Shown here one piece after another: positions 53,169 through 62,247 of a stretch of 64,000 bases of DNA (positions within the stretch are counted from its first letter, which is position 1; every line of letters begins with the position of its first letter). The stretch comes from Paenibacillus albicereus. GTDB taxonomy: Bacteria > Bacillota > Bacilli > Paenibacillales > Paenibacillaceae. The notes beneath the pieces are model-generated. The model searched no databases. It saw only the letters and a list, made by a program, of their open reading frames with translations, and was not told the origin of the DNA. Position numbers and translations under genes: made by a program. The stretch is from contig NZ_CP051428.1 of assembly GCF_012676905.1 (NCBI RefSeq), forward strand, positions 4,833,001 through 4,897,000, read 5' to 3'.

Positions 53169-54992
53169 ATGAGCCAAGCCGTCCCATCCGCGCCGAAGCG
53201 TCCGCGTGCCGAAGCGGCGGCCAAAGCGCCCCTCTGGCCGATGTTCCGCCGGCTGTACCTGTCCATCAAGGGCCAATGGCCGCTGCTGCTGGCCGCCTGG
53301 ACGGCCACCGCCTGCATCGCGGCGCTGCAGTTCGTCATTCCGCGGCTGACGCAGCATGCGATCGACCGGGTCATTCCCGAGCGGGACTTCTCCATGCTGC
53401 TGCCGCTCGCCGGCGGCATCATGGGGACGGCCGTGCTGCTCGGCGTCTTCGGCTACGTCAGCAGCTATGCGTTCGCCAAGGCCGGGCAGCGCACCGTGCT
53501 GGACATCCGCACTTCGCTGTTCCGCCATCTGCAAAGCCTCGACATCGCCTACTTCGACCGGCGGCGTACCGGCGAGCTCATGTCCCGGCTGACGAGCGAC
53601 GTGAACCAGCTGCAGCAGATGGTCAGCGCCGGCACGATGGGCATCCTCACCGACGCCGTCACGTTCGCCGCCGTCGCGGCGTTCATGCTGTGGCAGAACT
53701 GGCAGCTGACCGCCGCGCTGCTCGCCCTGTTCCCGCTCATGCTGCTCGCGGCGCGCATGTACGGCGGCCGGCTGCGCCGCAGCTACCGCCGCGTGCAGGA
53801 CACCGTCGCGGACATGAGCGGCCAGCTGCAGGACAGCCTTTCGCAGATCCGTCTGGTCAAGGCGTTCGCCGCGGAGGAGCGCGAGAACGAGCGCTTCGCC
53901 GAGCTCGGCCGGGCCAATCAGGAGGCCAATCTGGCCGCCACCCGCTTCTCGGCCCTGTTCGGGCCGGCGATCGACCTGCTCCAGTATGCCGGCATGGCGT
54001 TCGTGCTCGCCTTCGGCTCCTGGCAGGCGATGCGCGGCGACATGACGGCCGGCGAGGTCGTCGCCTTCCTCGCTTACTTGCGGCTGCTGCAAAATCCGGT
54101 CCGCCGCTTCAGCCGTCTCATGAGCACGGTGCAGCAGTCGGCGGCCGCCTACGACCGAATCGTCGAGACGATGAGCGCCGAGCCCGACGTCTCCGACCGT
54201 CCCGGCGCCGGCGAGCTTCGGCTGGCAGCAGGCGAGGTCCGCTTCGAGCGGATCCGCTTCGGCTACGGCAACCCCGAGGCTGACGCGCCTCTGCTGGACG
54301 GCTTCAGCCTGCGCCTCGAGCCGGGACGGACGACCGCGCTCGTCGGCTCCTCCGGCGCGGGCAAGTCTACGATCGCCCATCTGCTGCTGCGCTACTACGA
54401 GGTCTGGGACGGCCGCATCGCCATCGACGGCCAGGACGTGCGGGACGTGACGCAGGCGTCGCTGCGCCGACAGATCGGCATCGTGACGCAGGAGACGATG
54501 CTCCGCAGCGGAACGGTGCGCGACAACCTGCTGTACGGCCGGCCGGACGCCGGCGAGCGCGAGATGGTCGCAGCCGCCGAGGCCGCCTTCGCCCACGGCT
54601 TCATCGAGGCGCTGCCGCAAGGCTACGACACCGAGATCGGCGAGCGCGGCGTGCGCCTCTCCGGCGGCCAGAAGCAGCGGCTCGCGATCGCGCGGACGCT
54701 GCTCGCGGACCCGCGCCTCGTCGTGCTCGACGAGGCGACCGCCTCGCTCGACACGGAGTCCGAGGCGCTCATCCAGGAGGCGCTCGGCGCGCTGCTGAAG
54801 GACCGCACCTGCCTCGTCATCGCGCACCGGCTGTCGACGGTCCGCAGCGCGAGCCGGATCGTCGTGCTGGAGGCGGGACGCATCGTGGAGAGCGGCGCTC
54901 ACGACGAGCTGATGGCCTGTCCCGCAGGCCGCTACCGCAGCCTGTACGAGCGCCAATTCCCCCAAGCTTCGGCAGACGGCGAGGCCGTATGA
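53169..54992 (+). CDS. ABC exporter, fused permease-ATPase (multidrug/lipid type)
   Basis: A 607-residue half-transporter. Six membrane segments in the first ~330 residues (starting WPLLLAAWTATACIAALQFV; IAYFDRRRTGELMSRLTSDV is the coupling region). The ATPase has Walker A LVGSSGAGKSTIAHL, Q-loop IGIVTQETML, signature RLSGGQKQRLAIARTLL, Walker B RLVVLDEATASLD and the H-loop VIAHRLSTV. Expected to work as a homodimer that exports lipids, peptides or drugs. ATG 53169 lies five bases after AGGAGG. Close to an MFS gene on the same strand. Confidence 0.95.
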   Translation: MSQAVPSAPKRPRAEAAAKAPLWPMFRRLYLSIKGQWPLLLAAWTATACIAALQFVIPRLTQHAIDRVIPERDFSMLLPLAGGIMGTAVLLGVFGYVSSYAFAKAGQRTVLDIRTSLFRHLQSLDIAYFDRRRTGELMSRLTSDVNQLQQMVSAGTMGILTDAVTFAAVAAFMLWQNWQLTAALLALFPLMLLAARMYGGRLRRSYRRVQDTVADMSGQLQDSLSQIRLVKAFAAEERENERFAELGRANQEANLAATRFSALFGPAIDLLQYAGMAFVLAFGSWQAMRGDMTAGEVVAFLAYLRLLQNPVRRFSRLMSTVQQSAAAYDRIVETMSAEPDVSDRPGAGELRLAAGEVRFERIRFGYGNPEADAPLLDGFSLRLEPGRTTALVGSSGAGKSTIAHLLLRYYEVWDGRIAIDGQDVRDVTQASLRRQIGIVTQETMLRSGTVRDNLLYGRPDAGEREMVAAAEAAFAHGFIEALPQGYDTEIGERGVRLSGGQKQRLAIARTLLADPRLVVLDEATASLDTESEALIQEALGALLKDRTCLVIAHRLSTVRSASRIVVLEAGRIVESGAHDELMACPAGRYRSLYERQFPQASADGEAV

Positions 54993-55079
54993 AACGGGGC
55001 CGCGAGCCGCATAGTAAGCAAGGCGTTCCTTGCCTCGTCGCGACTCGCGGGCAAGCATTATTGGACGAGAAAGGTGCCG

Positions 55080-56399
55080 GTGGCTCGCTTGAAACGTCTG
55101 TCTTCCCGAGCGCGGGGGCAGAAGGCCGCTCTGCTGGCCCTCGCCTCCGTGCCGCTCATCATGACGCTCGGCAACTCCATGCTCATCCCGGTGCTGCCCG
55201 GCATCCAAGCCGCTCTCGGCATCACGCCTCTGCAATCGAGCCTGCTCATCACCGTCTACTCCGTCATGGCGATCCTGCTCATCCCGATCGCCGGCTATCT
55301 GTCCGACCGCGTCGGCCGGCGCAAGGTCATCGTCCCGAGCCTCGTCCTGGCGGGCGCGGGAGGGGCGATCTGCGGCTGGGCGGGCGGCTGGGAAGGCGTT
55401 TGGACCGGCGCGGGCGACGGCGCCTACGGCTGGATTCTCGCCGGCCGGCTGCTGCAGGGCATGGGCGCGGCCGGCGCGATGCCGATCGTGCTGCCGCTCG
55501 TCGGCGACATGTTCCGCAGCGAGGCGCAGGTCAGCGCCGGCCTCGGCCTGATCGAGACGGCCAACACGTTCGGCAAGGTGCTGAGCCCGATTCTCGGCTC
55601 GGCGCTGGCGATCCTTGCCTGGCAGGCGCCGTTCTGGTCGATTCCGGCGCTGTGCGCCGTCTCCCTGCTCCTGCTGCTGACGCTCGTGCGCGTGCCCGCC
55701 CGCCCGTCGGAGCCGCCCCCGCCCGCCGGCGAGTTCCTGGCCAAGGCGTGGCGGCTGTACCGTTCCAATGCGCGCTGGCTGACCGCGCTGTTCCTGATCG
55801 GCGGCCTTGCCATGTTCATCCTGTTCGGCCTGCTGTTCTACCTGTCGGAGACGCTGGAAAAAGAACACGGCCTGCACGGCATCCGCAAGGGCCTCGTGCT
55901 GGCCATCCCTTTGGCCGTGCTGTGCACGGCCTCGTTCGCCGCCGGCAAGGCGATCGGCAAGCATAAGCCGGCGATGAAATGGACGATCGCCGGCGGCTGC
56001 GCGCTGGCCGCGGCGGGCATCGCCGCCTGCCTGCCGCTGGAGGCGACGGCCGCGCGCGTCGCTTGCCTGAGCGTCGCCGGACTCGGCATCGGCGCCGCCC
56101 TGCCCTGCCTCGATGCCTTCCTCACCGAAGGCATCGCCAAAGAAGAGCGCGGCACGATCACCTCGCTCTACAGCAGCATGCGCTTCGTCGGCGTAGCGGC
56201 CGGGCCGCCCGTCGCCTCGCTGCTGCTGCGCGGCTCCGTGCCGCTGCTGCTCGGCGTCATGGCCGCCTGCGCCGCGGCGGCCGGCGCGCTGGCGCTGCTG
56301 CTGCGCGCCCGCCAGACGCAGCGGCAGCCAGACGCGCCGCGCGCCAAGCTGCTCGCCGCCCGCGAGCGCGCGCGGCGGCGCGGGGCGGGAGCCCGCTAG
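55080..56399 (+). CDS. MFS transporter (drug-efflux type)
   Basis: A ~439-residue major facilitator protein with about twelve membrane segments. The loop 2-3 motif is GYLSDRVGRRKVIVPSLVLA; motif near segment 4-5 is LAGRLLQGMGAAGAMPIVLP; the region ETANTFGKVLSPILGSALAI matches the antiporter motif C of proton-coupled efflux pumps. GTG 55080 fits AAAGG best; GTG 55074 is an alternative. Starts 87 bases after the ABC exporter gene and ends at a strong terminator. Substrate unknown. Confidence 0.9.
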   Translation: MARLKRLSSRARGQKAALLALASVPLIMTLGNSMLIPVLPGIQAALGITPLQSSLLITVYSVMAILLIPIAGYLSDRVGRRKVIVPSLVLAGAGGAICGWAGGWEGVWTGAGDGAYGWILAGRLLQGMGAAGAMPIVLPLVGDMFRSEAQVSAGLGLIETANTFGKVLSPILGSALAILAWQAPFWSIPALCAVSLLLLLTLVRVPARPSEPPPPAGEFLAKAWRLYRSNARWLTALFLIGGLAMFILFGLLFYLSETLEKEHGLHGIRKGLVLAIPLAVLCTASFAAGKAIGKHKPAMKWTIAGGCALAAAGIAACLPLEATAARVACLSVAGLGIGAALPCLDAFLTEGIAKEERGTITSLYSSMRFVGVAAGPPVASLLLRGSVPLLLGVMAACAAAAGALALLLRARQTQRQPDAPRAKLLAARERARRRGAGAR

Positions 56400-56523
56400 G
56401 CGGCAGGAGGGCCCAGTCCGCCGGTGGGCAGCTCTGCGGCCTTTCGGTCCGACGAGCGACTTTGCGGGGCATCTGCCGCCGAGACCATCTCAACGGCCCT
56501 CCCGCCCAAGACGCCCACGACAG

Positions 56524-56557
56524 AAAAAAGGACGGAGGCTCCCCTCCGTCCTTTTTT
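56524..56557. terminator. Perfect bidirectional terminator
   Basis: AAAAAAGGACGGAGG-CTCC-CCTCCGTCCTTTTTT, between the convergent MFS and oxidoreductase genes. Confidence 0.97.
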
Positions 56558-56602
56558 CTTGGCACTTGTGCTGCGTCTGCCGCCCGCCCGCGCCCGAGCC
56601 GC

Positions 56603-57664
56603 CTAAGCCATGACCGCGTCCGCGGCCAGCTCGATGACGCGCTTCTCCTTGGCGCTGCGGCGCGCCGCCTCGATCAGCCGGATGACGCCGAGCGCGTCCT
56701 CCGGCGGCACCGGCGCCGGAGCGCCGCTTCGGATCGCCTCGGCGATGCCGCGGTAGAAGTCCTCGTAGCGGCCGGGCAGCGTATCGACCTTGGTGCGCAC
56801 GGTCAGCTCGCCGACAGCCGTCGTAAGCTCGCCGTAGCACTCCGGCTTGTCGGCGCCCCAGCCTTCGTCCCCGGGACGCTTGCCGCTCTTGAGCTGGTCC
56901 TCCTGCGGATCGAGCCCGTACTTGATGTAGCTGCCTCTCTCCCCATGCACCATGTAGCGCGGACCCGCCTGGCGCACGAGCGTGCCGGCGCGCAGGATCG
57001 CCCGCGACTGGGGATAGCCGAGCACGAGGTGGAAATAATCGACCGTCACCGCGCCCTCCCGGTCTAGCCGCAGATCGGCCCAGATCGTCTCCGGCATGCC
57101 GAGCAGCTGCACCGTCTGGTCGATCAGATGCGAGCCGAGATCGTACAGGATGCCCGAGCCCGGCAGCGGCTGGTCGCGCCACGCCGTCTCGACCTCCACC
57201 TCGGGCGCGTAGCGGTCATAATGCGCCTCATAGACGGAGATCCGCCCGATGCCCCCGGAGGCCAGCACCTGCTGCACGGTCAGGAAGTCGTTGTCCCAGC
57301 GGCGATTGTGGAACACGCTCAGCTGAACGCCTTTCTCGCGCGCAAGCGCGATCAGCTCCTCCGCTTCCTTGGACGTGTTGGTGAAAGGCTTCTCCACGAC
57401 GACATGCTTGCCGGCAAGGATGGCGCTGCGGGCATGCTCGTAGTGGAACGTATTCGGACTCGCCACGACGACCAGCTCGACGCCGCTCGCGAGCAGCGAC
57501 TCGACATCGTCATGGACCTGCACGTCCGGGTAGTCCTCCAGCACCCGCTCCCTCTGCGAGGTGACGACGCCGGTCAGCGTCAAGCCCTCCTCGGCCGCGA
57601 TCAGCGGCGCATGGAAAACCGCGCCGGACAGCCCGTAGCCGATCAATCCCGTTGGAATCCCCAT
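56603..57664 (-). CDS. Gfo/Idh/MocA family NAD(P)-dependent oxidoreductase
   Basis: A 353-residue sugar or inositol dehydrogenase. N-terminal Rossmann motif GLIGYGLSGAVFHAPLI, VVVASPNTFHYEHARSAILA, the catalytic-lysine motif GKHVVVEKPFTN, and the C-terminal fold with FHNRRWDNDFLTVQQVLASG, GSGILYDLGSHLIDQTVQLL and VVLGYPQ-like strand. The pattern is closest to YdgJ/scyllo-inositol dehydrogenase-type proteins; actual substrate unknown. ATG 57664 follows GGAGGG by seven bases; the longer frame upstream is not family-like. Confidence 0.93.
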   Translation of the reverse strand: MGIPTGLIGYGLSGAVFHAPLIAAEEGLTLTGVVTSQRERVLEDYPDVQVHDDVESLLASGVELVVVASPNTFHYEHARSAILAGKHVVVEKPFTNTSKEAEELIALAREKGVQLSVFHNRRWDNDFLTVQQVLASGGIGRISVYEAHYDRYAPEVEVETAWRDQPLPGSGILYDLGSHLIDQTVQLLGMPETIWADLRLDREGAVTVDYFHLVLGYPQSRAILRAGTLVRQAGPRYMVHGERGSYIKYGLDPQEDQLKSGKRPGDEGWGADKPECYGELTTAVGELTVRTKVDTLPGRYEDFYRGIAEAIRSGAPAPVPPEDALGVIRLIEAARRSAKEKRVIELAADAVMA

Positions 57665-57827
57665 CTGATTTCCCTCCGCTTCCGTGTCTCGCATGGGCTC
57701 GTGCTTCGCAGCCACGCGCGCAGCCGGCCCCGAGCAGTGTCTCTTTATTACCCCTCTTTCCGCCTGCGAAAACGAACCGGCGCTCCCTGGGCGACCCGAG
57801 CCGAGGCAAGGAAGGCCCGGAAGGCGC

Positions 57828-57900
57828 AAAAAACGGCCGCTGCGCCGCATCCCGGGACTCGGATGGTCCGGGACTTGCGCAACGGCCGTTCGGACGAGCT
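57828..57900 (-). terminator. Terminator of the winged-helix regulator gene
   Basis: AACGGCCG pairs with CGGCCGTT, enclosing GCGC/GCGC and CCGGGAC/GTCCGGG stems; on the minus strand it is followed by TTTTTTGCG. Confidence 0.8.
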
Positions 57901-57905
57901 CGGGC

Positions 57906-58841
57906 CTAATCGGCGAGCCGGTAGCCGACGCCGCGTACGGTCTCGATGTAGCTCGGGCGGACGGCGCTGTCGCCGAGCTTGCGCCGCAAGCTTTTGACAT
58001 GCACGTCGACGACGTTGCTGTTGCCGAAAAACGCCGCGCCCCAAATCTCCTCCATGAGGTGGTCGCGGGTGAGCACCGCGCCCTCGGCCCGGATGAAGTG
58101 GAGCAGCAGCTCGTATTCCGTCTTGGTCAGGTCGACCCGGGAGCCGGAGCGGAAGACCGCCATGCGCTTCGTATCGACGACCAGATCCTTGAAGCCCGCC
58201 ACGCCCTCGTCCGCCGCGGCGTCCGCGGCCAGCTCCCGCAGCAGGTGCTGGCCGACGCGCTCGAGCATCTCGTGCGGCGCAGCGGAGGCGAGCTGCCAGG
58301 CCTCCGCCGCCTGGCGGGCGGACTTGCCGCCGTACGCCGCCTGGCCCCGCTGCGGCTTGATGGCGAGCGCCCGGCGGCGCTTGGCCGGATCGGCGATGAA
58401 TGTGCGGAAGCCGGGGTCCGAGCCGAGCACGTTGGCCGCCCCGGCGTCGAGCAGGTACAGGTCGGCCTGCAGGCTGTGCAGGACGAGATCGTCCACGCGG
58501 TGGAACACGAGCACGTCGTAGCAGGCGGCCGACAGGTCGCGGATCAGCTCATGCAGCAGGTTGGGATACGGGCTGATGAGCACGATGCGGCGGGTCGAGG
58601 CGCATAGGATCGGCTCCGCTTCGACCGCCGCCTCGTCAGGGTCGCGCTCGTCCCGCGCGCCGCGCGCGGGCGACGGCTCGGAGCGCGGCCATGCGGACGG
58701 AGCCTCCGCAGCCATGCCGGCGGAGCCTCCGCGGAGCGCATCCGGGCCCGCCTCCGCCAACCCGGCCGCACCATGCCCATGCAGATGCGTCTCCGCGATC
58801 CGCTGCAGGTCCTCCTCGCTGAATATCGTCTGCATATCCAT
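57906..58841 (-). CDS. OmpR-type winged-helix regulator with degenerate receiver
   Basis: A 311-residue DNA-binding protein. Residues ~210-311 are an OmpR/PhoB effector domain (LVVDTKRMAVFRSGSRVDLT, KTEYELLLHFIRAEGAVLTR, VVDVHVKSLRRKLGD, YIETVRGVGYRLAD). Residues ~75-190 resemble a receiver fold (RRIVLISPYPNLLHELIRDL; LYLLDAGAANVLGSD) but lack the acidic pair at the start, so phosphorylation is doubtful. The first ~70 residues are low-complexity and Ala/Pro/Glu-rich. No kinase gene is adjacent. ATG 58841 chosen after GGGGAGGAG. Confidence 0.85.
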   Translation of the reverse strand: MDMQTIFSEEDLQRIAETHLHGHGAAGLAEAGPDALRGGSAGMAAEAPSAWPRSEPSPARGARDERDPDEAAVEAEPILCASTRRIVLISPYPNLLHELIRDLSAACYDVLVFHRVDDLVLHSLQADLYLLDAGAANVLGSDPGFRTFIADPAKRRRALAIKPQRGQAAYGGKSARQAAEAWQLASAAPHEMLERVGQHLLRELAADAAADEGVAGFKDLVVDTKRMAVFRSGSRVDLTKTEYELLLHFIRAEGAVLTRDHLMEEIWGAAFFGNSNVVDVHVKSLRRKLGDSAVRPSYIETVRGVGYRLAD

Positions 58842-58998
58842 TCTCCTCCCCTCTCCCTCCGACAATCGGAGATGAGTCCTCTCTATCCATCCCGGGGTCC
58901 GGGTCTCTCTTTTCTTTTGGCGGTTCGCGCCGCCACAGCAGGGTTCCGGCAAGTTGCCGTGCCCAGGCCTTCCTCCTCGGCCTGACGGCGATGCCCTA

Positions 58999-59027
58999 AG
59001 TATAGATTCTTGTTGAAAAAGGGTCAA
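58999..59027 (-). promoter_or_regulatory. Sigma-A promoter of the winged-helix regulator gene
   Basis: TTGACC, 17 bases, TATACT on the minus strand, five of six matches in each box. The leader to the ATG at 58841 is about 150 bases. Confidence 0.75.
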
Positions 59028-59095
59028 CCGGGCCGCAGCCCCCGCTTGCGGGACCGCTTGCTCCTCTCCGGCGGCCGTTCAGGCGCGCCTCGAAG

Positions 59096-61366
59096 CTACG
59101 GCTGCCGCTCGCCGCCCGCATCGGCTGCGCTGCGCAGCTGGCGCTCGGCGAACTCGCGGTACAGCTCATGCGAGGCGAGCAGCTCCTCATGCGTGCCTCG
59201 CCCGGTGATCCGGCCCTTTTCGACGAACAGGATCTGATCCGCATCCACGACCGTCGACAGGCGATGCGCGATGACGACCGTCGTCCGGCCCTCCATCAGG
59301 TTGCCGAGCGCCTGCTGCACGACGATCTCCGACTGGCTGTCGAGCGCGCTCGTCGCCTCGTCGAGCAGCAGCAGATCCGGCGCGCGCAGCAGCGCCCGGG
59401 CGATGCCGATGCGCTGGCGCTGGCCTCCGGACAGCTTGATGCCGCGCTCGCCCACCTGCGTGTCGTAGCCTTCCGGCAGCCCGTCGATGAACTCGTCGGC
59501 ATAGGCGAGGCGGGCCGCCTCGCGCAGCTCCTCCTCCGAGGGCTCGCGCTCGATGCCGTAGGTCATGTTGTCGCGGATCGTGCCGGCCATGAGCGGGCTT
59601 TCCTGCGCGACGTACCCGATGCGCGCGCGCCAGCTCGCCAGCGAGTACGACTCGATCGGCTCCTCCCCGAGCCGCAGCCTTCCTTCGGTCGGCTCGTAAT
59701 AGCGCTCGAGCAGCGAGAACAGCGTCGTCTTGCCGCCGCCGCTCGGCCCGACGATCGCCGTCACCTGCCCCGGCTGCAGCGTGAAGCCGACGCCCTTGAG
59801 GATCGGCTCGCCTCCGGCGTAGGCGAAGCCGAGCCCTTCGGCGACGATCGGCCGGTCGGCCCGCGCCAGCTCCGCGCCTTGGCCGAACCGCTCCTCCGGC
59901 TCCGCGAGCATGACGTTGATGCGCTCGGTCGCGCCCATCGCCTTGTTGAACTGGGTGAAGAAGACGGCGACCTGGCTGAGCGGCAGGATGATCTGCATCA
60001 GGTATAGGATGAAGGCGACGAGGTCGCCCGCCGTGATCGCGCCTGAGGAGACGCGCACGCCGCCGCAGCCGATGATGACGACGAGCATCGTCATGATCGT
60101 CAGCGAGATCGACGGCCCGACCAGCGCGGCCGTCGCGCCTTCGCGCACGCCGAGCGCCTGCAGGCGGCGGATGCCGGCCATTCCCTCGCCCAGCTCGCGC
60201 TCCTCCGCGCCGGAAGCCTTTACGAGCCGCACCTCGGAGACGACGTTGTTGAGGTGGCCGGAGAAGCCGGCCGTCTCGTCCTGCGTCGCCTTGGCGATGC
60301 GGTGCATGCGGATGCCCAGCGGCACCATGATGGCGGCGAGCAGCGGAATCGCGACGAGCAGGATGAGCGTCATCCGCCAGTCGAGCAGCAGCAGCAGGAC
60401 GAGCGCGCCGGCCGCCGAGATGAGGCCGGTGACGAAGCCGACGAGATGGTCCGTGATGAGGCCGCGCACGACGAGCGTGTCGCTCGTCATGCGGCTGACC
60501 GTCTCGCCGGTCTGGTGGCGGTCGTAGTACGGCACGGGCAGCGCCATCAGCTTGCGCCAGAGCCGCTCGCGCAGCTGGGCGACGACATGCTGGCCGATGC
60601 GCGCGAGCAGGTAGCTGGAGTACGCCCCGCCGGCGGCCTGCAGCAGGAAAAAGACGGCCAGCAGCGCGATATGCCCGCCTGTCAGCTGGCTCAGGCTGAA
60701 GCCGTCGATGAACTGCTTGGTCGCGAGCGGCACGACGAGCCCGGCGACCGTGGCCACCAGGCTGAGCGCCAGCGCGGCCGCGGACAGCCCGCGCGGCGGC
60801 TTCGTCTCGGCGATGAGCCGGACGAAGTCGCGCCAGCCGGCTCGCGGCGCGGCCGGGGCCGGCGCGGCGGCGGCGGCGCCAAGGGAGCCGTCAGTGCCGG
60901 CGGGAGCGCTAGCTGCGGCACCGTCAGCTCCGGCGGGAGCGCCGGGGGCGCCCGCAATGGCGCTAGCTGGGGTGCTGCCAGCGCTGGCGGGGGCGCCATC
61001 AGCTCCGGCAGGGGCGCCAGCCGTGCCGGCGGAAGCGCTGGCTGCGGCACCGTCAGCTCCGTCGGGAGCGCCGGGGGCGCCCGCAATGGCGCTAGTTGGA
61101 GCGCTGACAGCTCCGGCAGGGACGCCGGGGGCGTTCGCAATGGCGCTAGTTGGAGCGCTGACAGCTCCAGCAGGAGCTCCGGGGGCGCTCGCAATGGCGC
61201 TGACAGCTCCGGCAGGAGCGCCGGCGGGGGCGCCGGCCGCGAGCTGCTCCCGCTCCTCGGATGAGACACTCTCCGCCTGGGCTGCTGCCTGGGCGGGCTC
61301 TCCGGCCGCGAAGCGGCCTCTCGCGGAGGGGCGACGCGCCGAAGCGCCTGAAGTCGAATCGGACAT
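59096..61366 (-). CDS. ABC exporter (BmrA-like) with Ala/Pro/Gly-rich N-terminal extension
   Basis: A 756-residue fused permease-ATPase. The core (~residue 175 on) has six membrane segments (LSAAALALSLVATVAGLVVP; VPYYDRHQTGETVSRMTSDT) and an ATPase with Walker A IVGPSGGGKTTLFSL, Q-loop IGYVAQESPLMAG, signature IKLSGGQRQRIGIARALL, Walker B LLLLDEATSALD and VIAHRLSTV, closest to B. subtilis BmrA multidrug exporters. Residues ~45-170 are repeats of APGAPAGAVSAPTSAIA type, 18-27 residues per unit, unlike any ABC domain. ATG 61366 follows AAAGGAG by nine bases. Confidence 0.93.
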   Translation of the reverse strand: MSDSTSGASARRPSARGRFAAGEPAQAAAQAESVSSEEREQLAAGAPAGAPAGAVSAIASAPGAPAGAVSAPTSAIANAPGVPAGAVSAPTSAIAGAPGAPDGADGAAASASAGTAGAPAGADGAPASAGSTPASAIAGAPGAPAGADGAAASAPAGTDGSLGAAAAAPAPAAPRAGWRDFVRLIAETKPPRGLSAAALALSLVATVAGLVVPLATKQFIDGFSLSQLTGGHIALLAVFFLLQAAGGAYSSYLLARIGQHVVAQLRERLWRKLMALPVPYYDRHQTGETVSRMTSDTLVVRGLITDHLVGFVTGLISAAGALVLLLLLDWRMTLILLVAIPLLAAIMVPLGIRMHRIAKATQDETAGFSGHLNNVVSEVRLVKASGAEERELGEGMAGIRRLQALGVREGATAALVGPSISLTIMTMLVVIIGCGGVRVSSGAITAGDLVAFILYLMQIILPLSQVAVFFTQFNKAMGATERINVMLAEPEERFGQGAELARADRPIVAEGLGFAYAGGEPILKGVGFTLQPGQVTAIVGPSGGGKTTLFSLLERYYEPTEGRLRLGEEPIESYSLASWRARIGYVAQESPLMAGTIRDNMTYGIEREPSEEELREAARLAYADEFIDGLPEGYDTQVGERGIKLSGGQRQRIGIARALLRAPDLLLLDEATSALDSQSEIVVQQALGNLMEGRTTVVIAHRLSTVVDADQILFVEKGRITGRGTHEELLASHELYREFAERQLRSAADAGGERQP
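60890..61240 (-). repeat. In-frame minisatellite inside the ABC exporter gene
   Basis: Degenerate GC-rich repeats; the clearest unit is 54 bases (18 codons) built around GCAATGGCGCTAGTTGGAGC and a following CTGACAGCTCCGGCAGG. They encode the Ala/Pro/Gly-rich N-terminal extension and keep the reading frame, so copy-number change would only change its length. Confidence 0.75.
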
Positions 61367-61405
61367 GTTCGATGTCTCCTTTCACGGGACAAAACCATTC
61401 CCTAC

Positions 61406-61436
61406 ATTATACGGCACGCGTAGACAAGCTAGCCAA
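61406..61436 (-). promoter_or_regulatory. Promoter of the BmrA-like gene
   Basis: A perfect TATAAT (complement of 61406-61411) with a weak TTGGCT 19 bases upstream. Confidence 0.45.
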
Positions 61437-61529
61437 TGCACGTCGGCGGCTGGGATACGTGCCCGTTAGACCCGTGTGCGCTCGACCGAGAGCGAGCCTT
61501 CCGCTTCCGCTTGCTTGAATCAACCCGCG

Positions 61530-61573
61530 AAAAAGGCTCCTCCGCTCAGCTTTCGCTGCGGGAGGAGCCTTTG
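61530..61573. terminator. Terminator-like hairpin upstream of the ABC exporter gene
   Basis: AAAAAGGCTCCTCCGC pairs with GCGGGAGGAGCCTTT around a short loop; T- or A-tracts on both sides. It insulates the exporter gene from leftward transcription arriving from the repeat region. Confidence 0.75.
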
Positions 61574-61615
61574 GGTGAAGCTGCGGCTGCGGTTCAAGTT
61601 ACTTCATGGTCAGTA

Positions 61616-62058
61616 GGCAGTCTGGACTCCTTCATCGCTCGCCGACCCGCTCCGTTCGCCCCATGAAGGCAGTCTCGACCCCTTCATCGCACGTCGACCC
61701 GCTCCGTTCGACGCATGAAGGCAGTCTGGACTCCTTCATCGCACGTCGACCTGCTCCGTTCGACGCATGAAGGCAGTCTCGACCCCTTCATCGCTCGCCG
61801 ACCCGCTCCGTTCGACGCATGAAGGCAGTCTCGACCCCTTCATCGCTCGTCGGCCCGCTCCGTTCGACGCATGAAGGCCGTCTCGACCCCTTCATCGCAC
61901 GTCGACTCGCTCCGTTCGACGCATGAAGGCAGTCTGGACTCCTTCATCGCACGTCGACCTGCTCCGTTCGCCCCAGGAAGGCAGTCTCGACCCCTTCATC
62001 GCTCGCCGACCCGCTCCGTTCGCCGCATGAAAGCAGTCTGGATTCCTTCATCGCACGG
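61616..62058. repeat. 52-bp tandem array, eight full copies and one partial
   Basis: Copies start exactly every 52 bases from 61616 to 62032. Unit pattern: GGCAGTCTSGAC(T/C)CC, CTTCATCGC(T/A)CG(C/T)CGA, CC(C/T)GCTCCGTTCG(A/C)CGC and ATGAA. CTTCAT and ATGAAG flank each unit as a 6-bp inverted repeat; copies with CGTCG also gain a CGTCG/CGACG stem. The array and its borders (61574-61615, 62059-62247) hold no recognised gene; it lies downstream of the GH18 gene and upstream of the ABC exporter gene. Confidence 0.95.
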
Positions 62059-62247
62059 ATACGGGGGTGGACGCTTCACAGTCAAAGGCCGTCGACCGGC
62101 TGGACGGAGCTGCTCGGACCTTCCTAGCGGAACGCTCGCCTCCGAGCGAGGGGACACCCTTCACTCGGAAAAAGGCTCGCGAAGCGCTCGCCGCCGGCGC
62201 AAAGGGACGAAGCTATTCAATGCCTACTTAGTAGAATGGTTAAAGTA

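Noticed and set aside
53091-55964. 957-codon open frame antisense to the ABC exporter and MFS genes
   Set aside because: High-GC codon bias leaves the opposite strand open. The translation is rich in Arg/Gln/Gly/Ala with no family motif, while the sense strand carries complete ABC and MFS motifs and ribosome sites.
61616-62058. CRISPR array
   Set aside because: The whole 52-bp unit is repeated; there are no unique spacers between short repeats and no cas genes in the window. The same holds for the 46.5-kb array.
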